Part shown: positions 28,260 to 36,566 of the stretch, in pieces
Layout of the letters: each line of letters starts with the position of its first letter
Numbering within the stretch: the stretch's first letter is position 1
Assembly: GCF_001298735.1 (NCBI RefSeq)
Contig: NZ_CYSP01000015.1
Span: 34,408-98,407 of the forward strand
Origin: Propionispora sp. 2/2-37
Lineage (GTDB): Bacteria; Bacillota; Negativicutes; Propionisporales; Propionisporaceae
Length of the DNA stretch: 64,000 nt
Reading direction: 5' to 3'
Notes under the pieces: generated by a model
What the model saw: the letters and a program-made list of their open reading frames with translations, nothing else
Told to the model about the DNA's origin: nothing
Databases searched by the model: none
Translations under genes and position numbers: made by a program

Positions 28260-29627
28260 ATGAAAAAGAGTTTGATTGTTATCTTAGCTCTTATTTTGGT
28301 AATGGGCTTTTTCGGAAATGTTTTTGCTGCGGACAATCCTTTTGATGACGTTCCTAAAAATCACTGGGCTTATGAAGCCGTAAATAAACTGGCTAAAGAT
28401 GGTCTGGTTATTGGCGACAAAGGGGCTTTTAACGGTGATCAAACCATCACACGCTATGAAATGGCGGTCATTGTCGCCAAGGCGCTGGCCAAAGCGGACA
28501 ATGCCGATGAGAAGAATAAAGTGCTTATCAGGAAATTGTCGGAGGAGTTTGCCGGGGAGCTAAAGACGTTAGGGGCTCAAGTGTCTGCATTGGAAGAGCA
28601 AATAAACAAGCTGACTTTTAATGGGGCGGCTACCTTTAAATATCAACGGAATTCCAGCCGTGATCCCATGGTGGTTCCTGCGAACGGCAAGCAGAATATT
28701 GACATGAATGTTAATTTTCTCCTGTTGAGCCAGTATCATATCGGCGAATGGTCTGTTGTCAACGAGTCGCGTTATAATCGGGATCTGAGGTATCCAATGA
28801 ACAGACCCGATTATACGGAATCTAACGATCAGGCAGGGATTAGCGGACTGGCGGAAAAGATTTTTGCCACTGGGCCGATCGGCAAGGCAACAGTTACTTT
28901 CGGCGTTTATAATTATACAGGTGCTTATGGGTTGCTGTATGATAATCAGGCTCCCAATAATAGAGCAGACGGGGTATCGGGTTTGCAAATTGCTTTTGGT
29001 GATACGGTAAAGACGACCCTTAATTACGGCAAGATTTCTCATAACCTTGGTATTCAAAACCGTAACCAGTGGGGAATGCTGATGGTGAATTATTTTGATG
29101 ATAGCCGGATAGATGAGGAAAAATTGGCTTTATACCCTAAAGCTGGTGATGATCCGCGCTATTTTGGGATGGATGTTGCCACTCCTATTAATAGGAATAC
29201 AAATGCAAAAGCTGCCTACCATCATGTATATACTGCCAGTGGTCCCAGTGCAAATTATCTGGAAGCCGGCTTTGATACCAAATTCGGGCAGGATGTTGCT
29301 TTTAAGGTTGTCGCCGGTAAATCCAGCTTTACACGGCAAAACAAAGCGTATTTAGTCGGTCTTAATTACAAGGGCACGGGAGATAACACGAAAGTAGGCG
29401 ATTATGGTGCATGGGTAAATTATATAAAATCGGAAACCAATGCAACCATTGACGGCGGTTACGATATTCAGGATAAGGTAAACGGTGCTAAAGGCTGGGA
29501 AGTGGGATTTAGTTATGTTCCCTATAAACAGATGTTGATTACTACTAAATATCTGAATGTTAAAGGTACAGCCAATACCAGCTTTAGTGACAATGTGTTC
29601 CGTACTCAGCTTGAATTCTTCTTTTAG
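28260..29627 (+). CDS. SLH-domain outer-membrane porin-like protein
   Basis: A 455-residue paralogue of the preceding porin. The start is ATG 28260 (SD AGGAGGAG). It has a signal peptide (MKKSLIVILALILVMGFFG, cleavage after VFA), an SLH domain (FDDVPKNHWAYEAVNKLAKD to ITRYEMAVIVAKAL), a coiled-coil linker (KTLGAQVSALEEQINKLTF) and a beta-barrel ending FRTQLEFFF. The terminal aromatic run fits BAM-dependent outer-membrane insertion. The coiled coil probably forms the periplasmic stalk of a trimer. Confidence 0.9.
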   Translation: MKKSLIVILALILVMGFFGNVFAADNPFDDVPKNHWAYEAVNKLAKDGLVIGDKGAFNGDQTITRYEMAVIVAKALAKADNADEKNKVLIRKLSEEFAGELKTLGAQVSALEEQINKLTFNGAATFKYQRNSSRDPMVVPANGKQNIDMNVNFLLLSQYHIGEWSVVNESRYNRDLRYPMNRPDYTESNDQAGISGLAEKIFATGPIGKATVTFGVYNYTGAYGLLYDNQAPNNRADGVSGLQIAFGDTVKTTLNYGKISHNLGIQNRNQWGMLMVNYFDDSRIDEEKLALYPKAGDDPRYFGMDVATPINRNTNAKAAYHHVYTASGPSANYLEAGFDTKFGQDVAFKVVAGKSSFTRQNKAYLVGLNYKGTGDNTKVGDYGAWVNYIKSETNATIDGGYDIQDKVNGAKGWEVGFSYVPYKQMLITTKYLNVKGTANTSFSDNVFRTQLEFFF

Positions 29628-29680
29628 TGGCTTGGACAGACGATTTCTCATTAATATGTATTAAAGATAAAATTTTGAGT

Positions 29681-29734
29681 AAGCCATCGATAGTAAGGTT
29701 ATGGACGTTTGACTTTTCAAAGTATCGATGGCTT
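29681..29734. terminator. Inverted repeat after porins
   Basis: AAGCCATCGATA (29681-29692) pairs with TATCGATGGCTT (29723-29734) over a 30-nt loop. It probably ends the porin transcript. Confidence 0.5.
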
Positions 29735-29817
29735 CATCTCTTGCTGCAGTATAAGGACTGGTATCTCACCTTATGGAATAAAACATGGAATTATATATAC
29801 GAGGATATGTAAGCCTA

Positions 29818-29977
29818 TTGAAAAGAAAAGTTAAAGAATATCTTCTGAAGAATGGAACCCAGAAGGAGATTGTCGGGAAAATGGTGGTACGAATATTCAC
29901 CTAATACGGCGATGAAAGATATGATGCAGATTGTTATTGATAGTATGCAAAAGGGAATGCAGCGCGCTTTTCTGTGA
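29818..29977 (+). pseudogene. Unrecognised degraded coding fragment
   Basis: From TTG 29818 the frame reads KRKVKEYLLKNGTQKEIVGK and soon stops; an adjacent frame continues WWYEYSPNTAMKDMMQIVID then SMQKGMQRAFL to a stop at 29977. The two halves look like one small gene with a frameshift. I do not recognise the family. It could also be chance coding in the porin-pdxR interval, of which the rest (29735-29817) shows nothing. Confidence 0.25.
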
Positions 29978-29980
29978 AAA

Positions 29981-31381
29981 TCAAAACCAGGCTTCCTTAA
30001 GCAGCTGAATAGCTGCTTTTATTTCATTTTCAGGTATTTTGGAAAAATATAAAATGACCTGCGGTAATTTATGAGGGACGGTTTCCAAATAGTAGTCCTG
30101 AAGAGGGACAACACGGCAGCCTTTTTGCCAGGCGCGCTGAACCAGTTCCTGGGCGGACAACGGCGATTTTATGCTTAGGATGGTATGCAGGCCGGCATCG
30201 GTTTCATTCACTTCGGCCTGTGCACCTAGAATTTTGCGAACGGCTTCCAGAAACAGCAGCCTCTTTTCCTGGTACAGTTTACGCAGGCGGCGGATCTGGC
30301 GCGCAAAATGGCCGTCGGCCATAAACTGGGCCAGGGCAAGCTGCTCCAGGGTTGAAGCCGATTGATTATACAGGGAGGAATTTTTCTGGTAGAGAGACAG
30401 CAGCCGTTCGGGCAATACCATGTAGCTAATACGAATGGACGGTGGAATGACTTTGGAGAGCGAGCCTAAATAGACGACGCAATCCGCGCTGTCCAGTCCT
30501 TTTAAGGCCGGTATCGGCCGTCCGAAATAGCGGAATTCACTGTCGTAGTCGTCTTCAATAATGGTTCCCTGATTGGCTTTGGCCCAGGCCAGCAGCCGGT
30601 TTCTTTGGCCGATCGGCATGATATAACCGGTGGGAAATTGATGCGAAGGACTTAAGTAAACCAGGCGGGCCTGACTATGTAACAGTTCGTTCATATCCAG
30701 GCCGTCTTTGGTCATAGTGACAGGGATGATAGAGAACGCATTGTCGGCAAAGATACGCCGGCCTTGTTTAAAACCCGGTTCTTCGAAAGCGATACTTTGA
30801 TAGCTGGTTTTTAATAAACTGCACAGCATATGCAGCAAATGCTGAGTTCCGGCACCTACAATAATCTGTTCCTGGTGGGCATAGACTCCCCTTGATTCCT
30901 GCAAATAACGGGCTAGTTCCCGCCGTAATTCAGCTTCCCCCTTGGCATCTCCATAACTGGTCAAACGGTTTTTTTTGAGAAACACTTTGTTGATATAGCG
31001 CTTCCAGAGGCTAAAATCGAAGCCGTTGCTGTCCATATCGCCGCTGGCGAAGTCATAGCGCAGCGGCTTTTTTGCCTGCTCTTCGCTTTTTAGCGGTTTC
31101 AGGGTGGAAAGAGGACCTGCCGGCTTGAAACCGGCAAGCTCCAAAGGGTTGACCGTATAGCGCGACCGGTTGCCGTTTTCAATATATCCTTCGCTTAGCA
31201 GCTGTTGATAAGCTTTTTCGACAGTGATTTTGCTAACGGACAGGTTTTTAGCCAGCCCGCGGATAGAAGGTATTTTTTCACCGGGATTTAAGCGGCCCTG
31301 TTCGATTTGGGTGCGAAAGAAGTGATAAAGCTGGATATATAAAGGCTCCTGGCTGTCCGTATTCAGCATAACCGAATCCAT
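29981..31381 (-). CDS. pdxR: MocR/PdxR-family transcriptional regulator
   Basis: PLP-sensing regulator of 466 residues. The start is ATG 31381 (SD AAAGGAGA). The N-terminal GntR winged helix (~10-75) contains IPSIRGLAKNLSVSKITVEK and AYQQLLSEGY. The C-terminal class-I aminotransferase-like domain has IIVGAGTQHLLHMLCSLL, EDDYDSEFRY, and the PLP-binding Lys in YLGSLSKVIPPSIRISY. It is divergent from pyridoxine kinase across 113 bp. The context matches PdxR-type control of vitamin B6 salvage. Other MocR members control unrelated genes, so the symbol rests partly on context. Confidence 0.85.
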   Translation of the reverse strand: MDSVMLNTDSQEPLYIQLYHFFRTQIEQGRLNPGEKIPSIRGLAKNLSVSKITVEKAYQQLLSEGYIENGNRSRYTVNPLELAGFKPAGPLSTLKPLKSEEQAKKPLRYDFASGDMDSNGFDFSLWKRYINKVFLKKNRLTSYGDAKGEAELRRELARYLQESRGVYAHQEQIIVGAGTQHLLHMLCSLLKTSYQSIAFEEPGFKQGRRIFADNAFSIIPVTMTKDGLDMNELLHSQARLVYLSPSHQFPTGYIMPIGQRNRLLAWAKANQGTIIEDDYDSEFRYFGRPIPALKGLDSADCVVYLGSLSKVIPPSIRISYMVLPERLLSLYQKNSSLYNQSASTLEQLALAQFMADGHFARQIRRLRKLYQEKRLLFLEAVRKILGAQAEVNETDAGLHTILSIKSPLSAQELVQRAWQKGCRVVPLQDYYLETVPHKLPQVILYFSKIPENEIKAAIQLLKEAWF

Positions 31382-31399
31382 AAGCAATCTCCTTTCTAA

Positions 31400-31470
31400 A
31401 CTGTACCTATAGAAAAAAATAAAACTGTATATTTTAAAGGGAACAAATCTATTTTATACTATAACTGTTA
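31400..31470. promoter_or_regulatory. Divergent pdxR-pdxK control region
   Basis: Three direct ACTGT repeats (ACTGTA at 31400 and 31424, ACTGTT at 31464) lie in the AT-rich interval between the divergent genes. Direct repeats of this kind are typical MocR operators. Binding is inferred. Confidence 0.4.
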
Positions 31471-31494
31471 TTTTTTAAAGCAGGAGGAATGGAT

Positions 31495-32301
31495 ATGGCA
31501 ATTTATAAAGCACTGGCGGTAGCCGGTTCCGATACAAGCGGCGGTGCCGGTTTGCAGGCCGATTTGAAAACACTGCAGGAACTCGGCGTTTACGGCATGA
31601 CGGCAATCACCGTGATTGTGGCACAAAATCCTAAAAATAATTGGGCGCATGATGTGTTTCCGCTGCCGCTTGAGGTGCTGGAGGCGCAGCTGGAAACCGT
31701 ACTGGCCGGTATTGGTGTGGATGCGCTGAAGACGGGTATGCTGGCCAGCAGCGAGGTGATTTCGCTGGTGGCCAAAAAAATTGACCAGTATAAGGTCAAA
31801 AATGTTGTCATTGATCCGGTACTGGTGTGCAAGGGAACGGATGAAGTTTTGCATCCGGAGGCGGCGGTCAGCATCCGGGAAGAACTGGCGCCTCGTGCTA
31901 CGATTATGACTCCGAATATTTTCGAGGCCGGGCAGTTAAGCGGAATTAAAGCCATTCAGTCTCTGGAGCATATGAAAGCTGCCGCTGAAAATATTCACAA
32001 GCTGGGACCAAGGTATGTTTTAATTAAAGGCGGTGCAAAATCCGGGCTGGATACGGCGGTGGATGTCCTGTACGACGGTCACCGTTTTGAGACGCTGGAA
32101 TCGCCGTTAATTAAGACCGCCTATACTCATGGGGCCGGCTGTACGTATGCATCGGCCATTACCGCCGGACTGGCCAAAGGGCTTGCCGTTCCGGAAGCGG
32201 TCCGGCAGGCAAAAGCTTTTATCACGGCCGCCATTAAGCATTCGTTCCCGCTTAATCAGTACGTAGGACCGACCTATCATGCGGCTCATCGCTTAAAATA
32301 G
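31495..32301 (+). CDS. pdxK: Pyridoxine/hydroxymethylpyrimidine kinase (PdxK/ThiD family)
   Basis: Phosphorylates pyridoxine, pyridoxal or pyridoxamine (or HMP) with ATP; 268 residues. ATG 31495 lies seven bases after AGGAGG; the ATG at 31489 is too close to it. Ribokinase-fold motifs are present: AVAGSDTSGGAGLQADLKT near the N-terminus, TPNIFEAGQLSG, and the anion-hole motif THGAGCTYASAITAGLAKG. The protein is of the Bacillus PdxK/ThiD type, which phosphorylates both vitamin precursors. Location next to a PdxR regulator and an ECF S component favours a vitamin B6 role. Confidence 0.85.
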   Translation: MAIYKALAVAGSDTSGGAGLQADLKTLQELGVYGMTAITVIVAQNPKNNWAHDVFPLPLEVLEAQLETVLAGIGVDALKTGMLASSEVISLVAKKIDQYKVKNVVIDPVLVCKGTDEVLHPEAAVSIREELAPRATIMTPNIFEAGQLSGIKAIQSLEHMKAAAENIHKLGPRYVLIKGGAKSGLDTAVDVLYDGHRFETLESPLIKTAYTHGAGCTYASAITAGLAKGLAVPEAVRQAKAFITAAIKHSFPLNQYVGPTYHAAHRLK

Positions 32302-32304
32302 TAC

Positions 32305-32331
32305 AGGAGCCTCAAAACTGGCTCCTGTTTA
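32305..32331 (+). terminator. Terminator after pdxK
   Basis: AGGAGCC pairs with GGCTCCT over a TCAAAACT loop, followed by GTTTAG. The T-run is weak. Confidence 0.5.
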
Positions 32332-32340
32332 GGGCTGGAA

Positions 32341-32445
32341 CTGTCTTGTTACGTAGACACAAGAAGATCATTCGAAAGGCTGGCAGCAAAGCCTGAAAAT
32401 GAAACCGAAGGAAAAAATCAATAGGTTAGCAGGCAGAAAGGTGGG
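32341..32445 (+). promoter_or_regulatory. Possible GEMM-like (c-di-GMP-I type) riboswitch
   Basis: The leader of the ECF gene contains CATTCGAAAGG (GAAA tetraloop), GGCAGCAAAGCC, GAAACCG and AGGTTAGCAGG in the order seen in GEMM-I RNAs (CATTCGAAAG, GACGCAAAGCC, AAACC, GGTAGC). The 5' strand (GACACAAGAAGATC) is a poorer match. Without folding or a covariance-model score this is only a candidate. The SD of the next gene overlaps its 3' end, so any control would be translational. Confidence 0.4.
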
Positions 32446-32454
32446 AGAGCCGGT

Positions 32455-32976
32455 ATGGAACAACAATCCTTCAGTCAAACCAAACGACTGGCCTATGCAG
32501 CATTGGGCATTGCCCTCGTTTTTATTTGTACGTCATTTGTAAATCTTCGGCTTCCCATTGCCGCCAATGGCGGTCTAATCCATTTGGGGAATGTGCCTCT
32601 TTTTATTATCGCCATTCTTTACGGGCGCTGGCTAGGCGCTTTGGCAGGGGGAATCGGCATGGCTCTTTTTGATGTGGTGGGCGGCTGGTTTTTATGGGCT
32701 CCCTTTACCTTGGTCATTGTCGGTCTCATGGGATATACGGTTGGCGCTATCTGCGAAAAGAACCGGACCTGGAAGGCTTATATCCCGGCTTTGGCGGCGG
32801 CTTGCCTTATTAAGGTGGCTGGTTATTATGGCGCCGAGGGGATTATTTACGGCAATTGGCTGGCACCGATGGCATCGATTCCCGGTAATCTCGTTCAGAT
32901 TGGCGTGGCGTCAGTCATCGTGCTGCCTGTCGTAGTCAAGTTGAGAAAGTATGGTAATAAAGTTCGATACATGTAA
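32455..32976 (+). CDS. ECF transporter S component, probably vitamin B6
   Basis: Substrate-binding membrane subunit of 173 residues with about six TM helices. The start is ATG 32455. The start of TM1 (KRLAYAALGIALVFICTSFV) and GGLIHLGNVPLFIIAILYG match the ECF S-component pattern (G-G-...-H-x-G). It works with an ECF ATPase/T module encoded elsewhere. Placement directly after pdxK and the PdxR locus suggests a pyridoxine- or pyridoxal-type substrate; a thiamine precursor is the alternative. Confidence 0.8.
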   Translation: MEQQSFSQTKRLAYAALGIALVFICTSFVNLRLPIAANGGLIHLGNVPLFIIAILYGRWLGALAGGIGMALFDVVGGWFLWAPFTLVIVGLMGYTVGAICEKNRTWKAYIPALAAACLIKVAGYYGAEGIIYGNWLAPMASIPGNLVQIGVASVIVLPVVVKLRKYGNKVRYM

Positions 32977-33008
32977 AGATTTCTTACCGGGCTTGTTCAG
33001 GTGTTTCA

Positions 33009-33040
33009 AATGGAGCGCCTTGGATAAGCTCCATTTTATT
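33009..33040 (+). terminator. Terminator after the ECF gene
   Basis: AATGGAGC (33009-33016) pairs with GCTCCATT (33028-33035), then TTATT. Confidence 0.7.
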
Positions 33041-33200
33041 AGTACCGTGCGTCACCTAAAAGCATGAATTAGGTTGCAGTATTTTTCGCCCTGCAAGGCG
33101 GAGGAGCCCCGCCTACCGGACATAGGTAAGGCGACGATAACGAAGCAAGGCGAGAAAATCCTTGCAATCTATCTAGTGTTTTATATGATGCACGGTACTA
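33040..33200. repeat. MITE-like palindromic element, 161 bp
   Basis: The ends are TAGTACCGTGCGTCA and its near-complement TGATGCACGGTACTA. The whole element is an imperfect palindrome: the left half (GTTGCAGTATTTTTCGCCCTGC) mirrors the right half (GCAAGGCGAGAAAATCCTTGCA) around a GC-rich centre. No coding sequence is present. Its right end supplies the stop codon of the amidohydrolase gene. It resembles a non-autonomous insertion (MITE or REP-like), not a terminator. Confidence 0.6.
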
Positions 33201-34565
33201 GATTTGATAATCATATACCGGCTTGGTGCAGCGTACCGCTTTTCCGGCTTGGGCGTTGACAATAGTTCCCCTATCAAGGGCCAGTTTGCCATTGATAAAG
33301 ACATAATCAATGCCTTCGGGCGGTATATCCGGCAGGCCGAAAACGGCTTTATCCGCAATGGTTTGTATATCGAATACGACCAGGTCGGCGTCCATCTGTT
33401 CTCTTAAGCGGCCTTTGGTGTGAAAACCAAGCGTTTCCGCCGGCAGCAAGGTCGCCTTGCGCACGGCTTCCATCAGTGTCAGTTCGTAGCGTTCGGTTAC
33501 CATTTTTCTCAAATAACGGGGGAAACTTCCGGCTATTTGCGGGTGCCCCTCGCCGGGGGCATAGGCGCCAGTATCGGTGGACGGCATGGCAAACGGGTGG
33601 GTAAGCGCCAGATAAATCTCTTCTTCAATGCCGGTGAGTACCACCACGGCGGTGTGCGGTGCCTGAGTACGCAGTTCATGATAGATTTCTTTATTTAAGC
33701 GTTGACCGTTATATTTGTCGGTAATAACGAGAATGTCGTTCAAATCCCAGCCGTTATCATCCATATAGTCTTCGTTGAACAATACGGCGCCGATATGGGT
33801 GGCCCACTGGGTGTACATGCCGCTGTCAAAGCGTATATCCAGTCCGTCGGCACGGGCGCGGTTGATTACTGCCAAAGCTTCTTCCATCAGGCCGGTGCCG
33901 TATTGATACACCAGATGGGAAATCTGGACCCGGGCACCGGCATGACGGGCGATGCCGATGGCTTCTACCAGGGAGTACATGTCACTGCCGGTTACCATAC
34001 GCGTATCAACGGACACAATCCGTCCGTAGCGGGCGGCCAGCCTGCTCAGCCGGTTTACTTCTTCATCGGAGCTTCCCGGCGCGTAGGCCAGACCCAGCGA
34101 CAGCCCGCAGGCACCTTCTTCGAAGGCGGCCTCGACCAGATATTCCATTTTAGCCAACTGCTCCGCAGAGGCAGGTTTTAGGGGATTGGTTGCCCCCACC
34201 TTGTCGCGCAGGCTGGCGGAATGTCCGATCAGTTCAGCCTGGTTAATAATAAAGCCCTGGCTCTCCTGCCTGGCAAAAAAAGTATTGATATCCAGCGGAC
34301 TGAAACCACAATTGCCACCCACTGTTGTAGTAATCCCCTGGCGCAGTGACAGTTCGCCGCAGTAGGCGTCAAATTCGACATGTCCATGAATGTCGATGAA
34401 GCCGGGGCAGACAACTTTGCCGGAAACGTCGTATTCCTGCTTGCCGTAAATCTCCGTTTTCGTTACAGCAGCAATTTTCCCATTGGTAATCCCTATATGG
34501 CCGTTAAAGCGGACTCCCTTTTCCGGATCAATGAGGATACCGTTTTTTAGTATGATATCGAACAT
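33198..34565 (-). CDS. Amidohydrolase, N-acyl-D-amino-acid deacylase (D-aminoacylase) family
   Basis: Metal-dependent hydrolase of 455 residues of the D-aminoacylase/dihydroorotase-like superfamily. The start is ATG 34565 on the minus strand. Metal and active-site motifs are VVCPGFIDIHGHVEFDA (HxH), the Cys of GGNCGFSPL, QISHLVYQYG and PSTDTGAYAPGEGHPQ with its catalytic Asp. The C-terminus returns to the small beta-sandwich (ADLVVFD, VFINGKLALDRG). The predicted substrates are N-acyl-D-amino acids or related cyclic amides. The last codon lies in the palindromic element at 33040-33200, so the C-terminus may have been altered by its insertion. It is a single gene. Confidence 0.85.
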   Translation of the reverse strand: MFDIILKNGILIDPEKGVRFNGHIGITNGKIAAVTKTEIYGKQEYDVSGKVVCPGFIDIHGHVEFDAYCGELSLRQGITTTVGGNCGFSPLDINTFFARQESQGFIINQAELIGHSASLRDKVGATNPLKPASAEQLAKMEYLVEAAFEEGACGLSLGLAYAPGSSDEEVNRLSRLAARYGRIVSVDTRMVTGSDMYSLVEAIGIARHAGARVQISHLVYQYGTGLMEEALAVINRARADGLDIRFDSGMYTQWATHIGAVLFNEDYMDDNGWDLNDILVITDKYNGQRLNKEIYHELRTQAPHTAVVVLTGIEEEIYLALTHPFAMPSTDTGAYAPGEGHPQIAGSFPRYLRKMVTERYELTLMEAVRKATLLPAETLGFHTKGRLREQMDADLVVFDIQTIADKAVFGLPDIPPEGIDYVFINGKLALDRGTIVNAQAGKAVRCTKPVYDYQI

Positions 34566-34693
34566 GTTATATCACCATCCGCATCCTTCCACGAAACTTT
34601 TGCTGTAATTTACAATGTTTGCATCGTAGCATATTTTATATGAGTGTTCAAGACAAAAGCATTTATTTATATTATAGCATGTGGATAATCTGC

Positions 34694-34722
34694 TTGACGT
34701 GTTAAAATTATCTTGGTATAAT
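34694..34722 (+). promoter_or_regulatory. Sigma-A-type promoter for the YezD-like gene
   Basis: TTGACG (34694-34699), 17-bp spacer, TATAAT (34717-34722). Transcription would start ~34729, about 14 nt before the leader element. Confidence 0.75.
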
Positions 34723-34742
34723 TTAGTTCAATAAAATAGTAA

Positions 34743-34811
34743 GCCAATCAGAAAAACTGAAGGCTAAAAGCTTTCTCTCTTGTGGAGAGTAATCTTTTAG
34801 CCTTTTTTATT
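34743..34811 (+). promoter_or_regulatory. Leader attenuator element, copy 1 (upstream of YezD-like gene)
   Basis: TCAG (34748-34751), loop AAAAA, CTGA (34757-34760), then AGGCTAAAAG pairing with CTTTTAGCC and a T-run. The 5' GCTGA of other copies is GCCAA here. A short hairpin immediately abuts an intrinsic terminator. Confidence 0.7.
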
Positions 34812-34917
34812 TTGCATTCATTGCAATCGTCTATGGCGCGGCTGATCAGGAATTTAACTGAAGGCGGAGGGGATACTGCCCTTAGTTTGGACATTATGAT
34901 AATCGAGGAGGAGTTAT

Positions 34918-35340
34918 ATGTCGGATCATCCTATTGTCAAAAAAGCTTCAAATTTATCAGCTGAAGTGCGTGGCGGACGTACTGCATCCCGTAATAGTTC
35001 AGGCCGGCAACTGCATCACCAGGTATTGGAGATCATAAATCATTTCTTGTTTTCAGCTGAAAATGGGTATTTGATTTTAACAATACAGGATGGCTGTGTT
35101 GTCAAAATTGAAAAAACGGAAAAATATATCATTACCACCAAGAACCGGGGAACAGGCTACATAAAATATGGAAAACCGGTCTCGGAACATCCTCTGCAGC
35201 CACAGATTATTTCTGAACTGCAAAAAATCCAGTATGGACAGTTGGTTATCCGTTTTGCCAATGGTAAAATTGAGCAGATTGAAAAGACGGAAAAAAGACG
35301 CGTGAATGAAGTGGAGGGTATTAACGGTGATGGAATATAG
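34918..35340 (+). CDS. DUF2292 (YezD-like) protein with two repeats
   Basis: Small cytoplasmic protein of 140 residues. The start is ATG 34918 (SD GAGGAGG). It contains two copies of the YezD unit: LEIINHFLFSAENGYLILTI with KIEKTEKYI, and ISELQKIQYGQLVIRFANGK with IEQIEKTEKRR. It ends VEGINGDGI, like the 67-residue protein at 58829 (VEGIYGDGI). YezD proteins are small, of unknown function and often encoded with sulfur-assimilation genes. It is the first gene of the sulfur/nitrogenase-like locus and lies under the shared leader element. A regulatory or carrier role is possible but unproven. Confidence 0.75.
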   Translation: MSDHPIVKKASNLSAEVRGGRTASRNSSGRQLHHQVLEIINHFLFSAENGYLILTIQDGCVVKIEKTEKYIITTKNRGTGYIKYGKPVSEHPLQPQIISELQKIQYGQLVIRFANGKIEQIEKTEKRRVNEVEGINGDGI

Positions 35341-35397
35341 GCAATGTAGATAAGGAATTAGATTTTCTATTAATAAATATTTTTTTGAAAAAATCAC

Positions 35398-35425
35398 TTG
35401 CATTTTTGAAAAGATTAAGTATAAT
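35398..35425 (+). promoter_or_regulatory. Promoter of the nifH-like gene
   Basis: TTGCAT (35398-35403), 16-bp spacer, TATAAT (35420-35425). The transcript would start ~35432. Confidence 0.65.
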
Positions 35426-35458
35426 AAACAAAAGAGCAATTATTCATGTTCATCATAT

Positions 35459-35525
35459 GCTGATTAGTTATCAAGCTAAAGGCCAGAGACATTTTTTATG
35501 AAAATGTCCTCTGGCCTTTTTTGAT
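35459..35525 (+). promoter_or_regulatory. Leader attenuator element, copy 2 (upstream of nifH-like gene)
   Basis: GCTGATTAG, then TTATCAAG, then CTAAAGGCC. The hairpin arms are TTAG/CTAA instead of TCAG/CTGA, a compensatory double change. GGCCAGAGACATTTT pairs with AAAATGTCCTCTGGCC and ends in TTTTTT. Confidence 0.7.
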
Positions 35526-35548
35526 TTTAAAACACAGGAGGAGAAAAA

Positions 35549-36424
35549 ATGAGCAAAAAAATTAAACAAATTGCTATCTACGGCAAAGGCGGAATCGGCA
35601 AATCAACGACAACATCAAATATTAGTGCGGCTTTGTCAAAATTGGGGTTAAAAGTCATGCAGTTCGGCTGCGACCCGAAAGCTGATTCGACCAATACACT
35701 GCGTGGCGGCACGTATATCCCCACCGTATTGGATACACTGCGGGAAAAGACACAGGTCAAGGCGGAGGATGTAATTTTTGAAGGCTTCAACGGAATTTAT
35801 TGCGTGGAAGCCGGCGGGCCGGCACCGGGCGTAGGCTGTGCAGGACGGGGCATTATAACTGCCGTACAGCTTCTTAAGCAATTGAAAGTATATGAAGAAC
35901 TGGAGCTGGATGTGATTATTTACGACGTGTTGGGCGACGTAGTGTGCGGAGGCTTTGCCGTTCCGATCCGGGAAGGTATCGCCGAGCATGTGTTTACCGT
36001 TTCCTCAGCCGATTTCATGGCCATTTATGCGGCCAACAATCTGTTTAAGGGAATTAAAAAATATTCTAATTCCGGCGGCGCTTTGCTGGGAGGTTTAATT
36101 GCCAATTCCATCAATGCCCCTTATGCGAAGGATATTGTTGATGACTTTGTTGACAGAACCAAAACGCGGGTTGTGGAATATGTGCCGCGTTCGGTAACGG
36201 TAACACAGGCCGAACTGCAGGGCAAGACTGCGGTGGAAGCATCGCCGAATTCCGACCAGGCTAAAACATACAGTAAACTGGCACAAAAGATTATTGAAAC
36301 GACCGAGTCAAAAGTCCCCTCTCCTTTGGACACGGCTGAATTACGGGAATGGGCAGCGAAATGGGCCGATCATTTACTGGCGCTGGAAACAGGCGAGGTA
36401 CGCGGTAAGGCGGCAGGTATTTAA
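35549..36424 (+). CDS. NifH-like nitrogenase iron protein (reductase)
   Basis: Homodimeric ATP-dependent electron donor of 291 residues. The start is ATG 35549 (SD AGGAGGAG). It has the P-loop [13 protein letters not shown] at the N-terminus, Cys97 in VGCAGRG and Cys133 in [12 protein letters not shown] for the bridging [4Fe-4S] cluster, and the switch region YDVLGDVVC. Length and motifs match NifH and nitrogenase-like reductases (MarH, VnfH, BchL-type); DPOR-type features are absent. It is the only Fe protein in the window and presumably serves both NifDK-like pairs. Its own promoter and leader element place it under the same control as the cysteine and methionine genes. Confidence 0.92.
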   Translation: MSKKIKQIAIYGKGGIGKSTTTSNISAALSKLGLKVMQFGCDPKADSTNTLRGGTYIPTVLDTLREKTQVKAEDVIFEGFNGIYCVEAGGPAPGVGCAGRGIITAVQLLKQLKVYEELELDVIIYDVLGDVVCGGFAVPIREGIAEHVFTVSSADFMAIYAANNLFKGIKKYSNSGGALLGGLIANSINAPYAKDIVDDFVDRTKTRVVEYVPRSVTVTQAELQGKTAVEASPNSDQAKTYSKLAQKIIETTESKVPSPLDTAELREWAAKWADHLLALETGEVRGKAAGI

Positions 36425-36462
36425 ATTTTAAAAATGAATAACAGGTTAACCCAGCGTAAACA

Positions 36463-36513
36463 GGCTGATCAGATCGACTGAAGGCTGCAGAATTTTATTT
36501 CTGCAGTTTTTTA
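36463..36513 (+). promoter_or_regulatory. Leader attenuator element, copy 3 (between nifH-like and nifB)
   Basis: GCTGATCAG, loop ATCGA, CTGAAGG, followed by the terminator stem CTGCAGAA / TTCTGCAG and TTTTTTATT. No promoter is visible between the genes, so it probably modulates read-through from nifH into nifB. Confidence 0.7.
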
Positions 36514-36566
36514 TTCCTTAAAATTATTGGAAGACATTTCACTTACGGACAGAAAGAGGTGATAAT

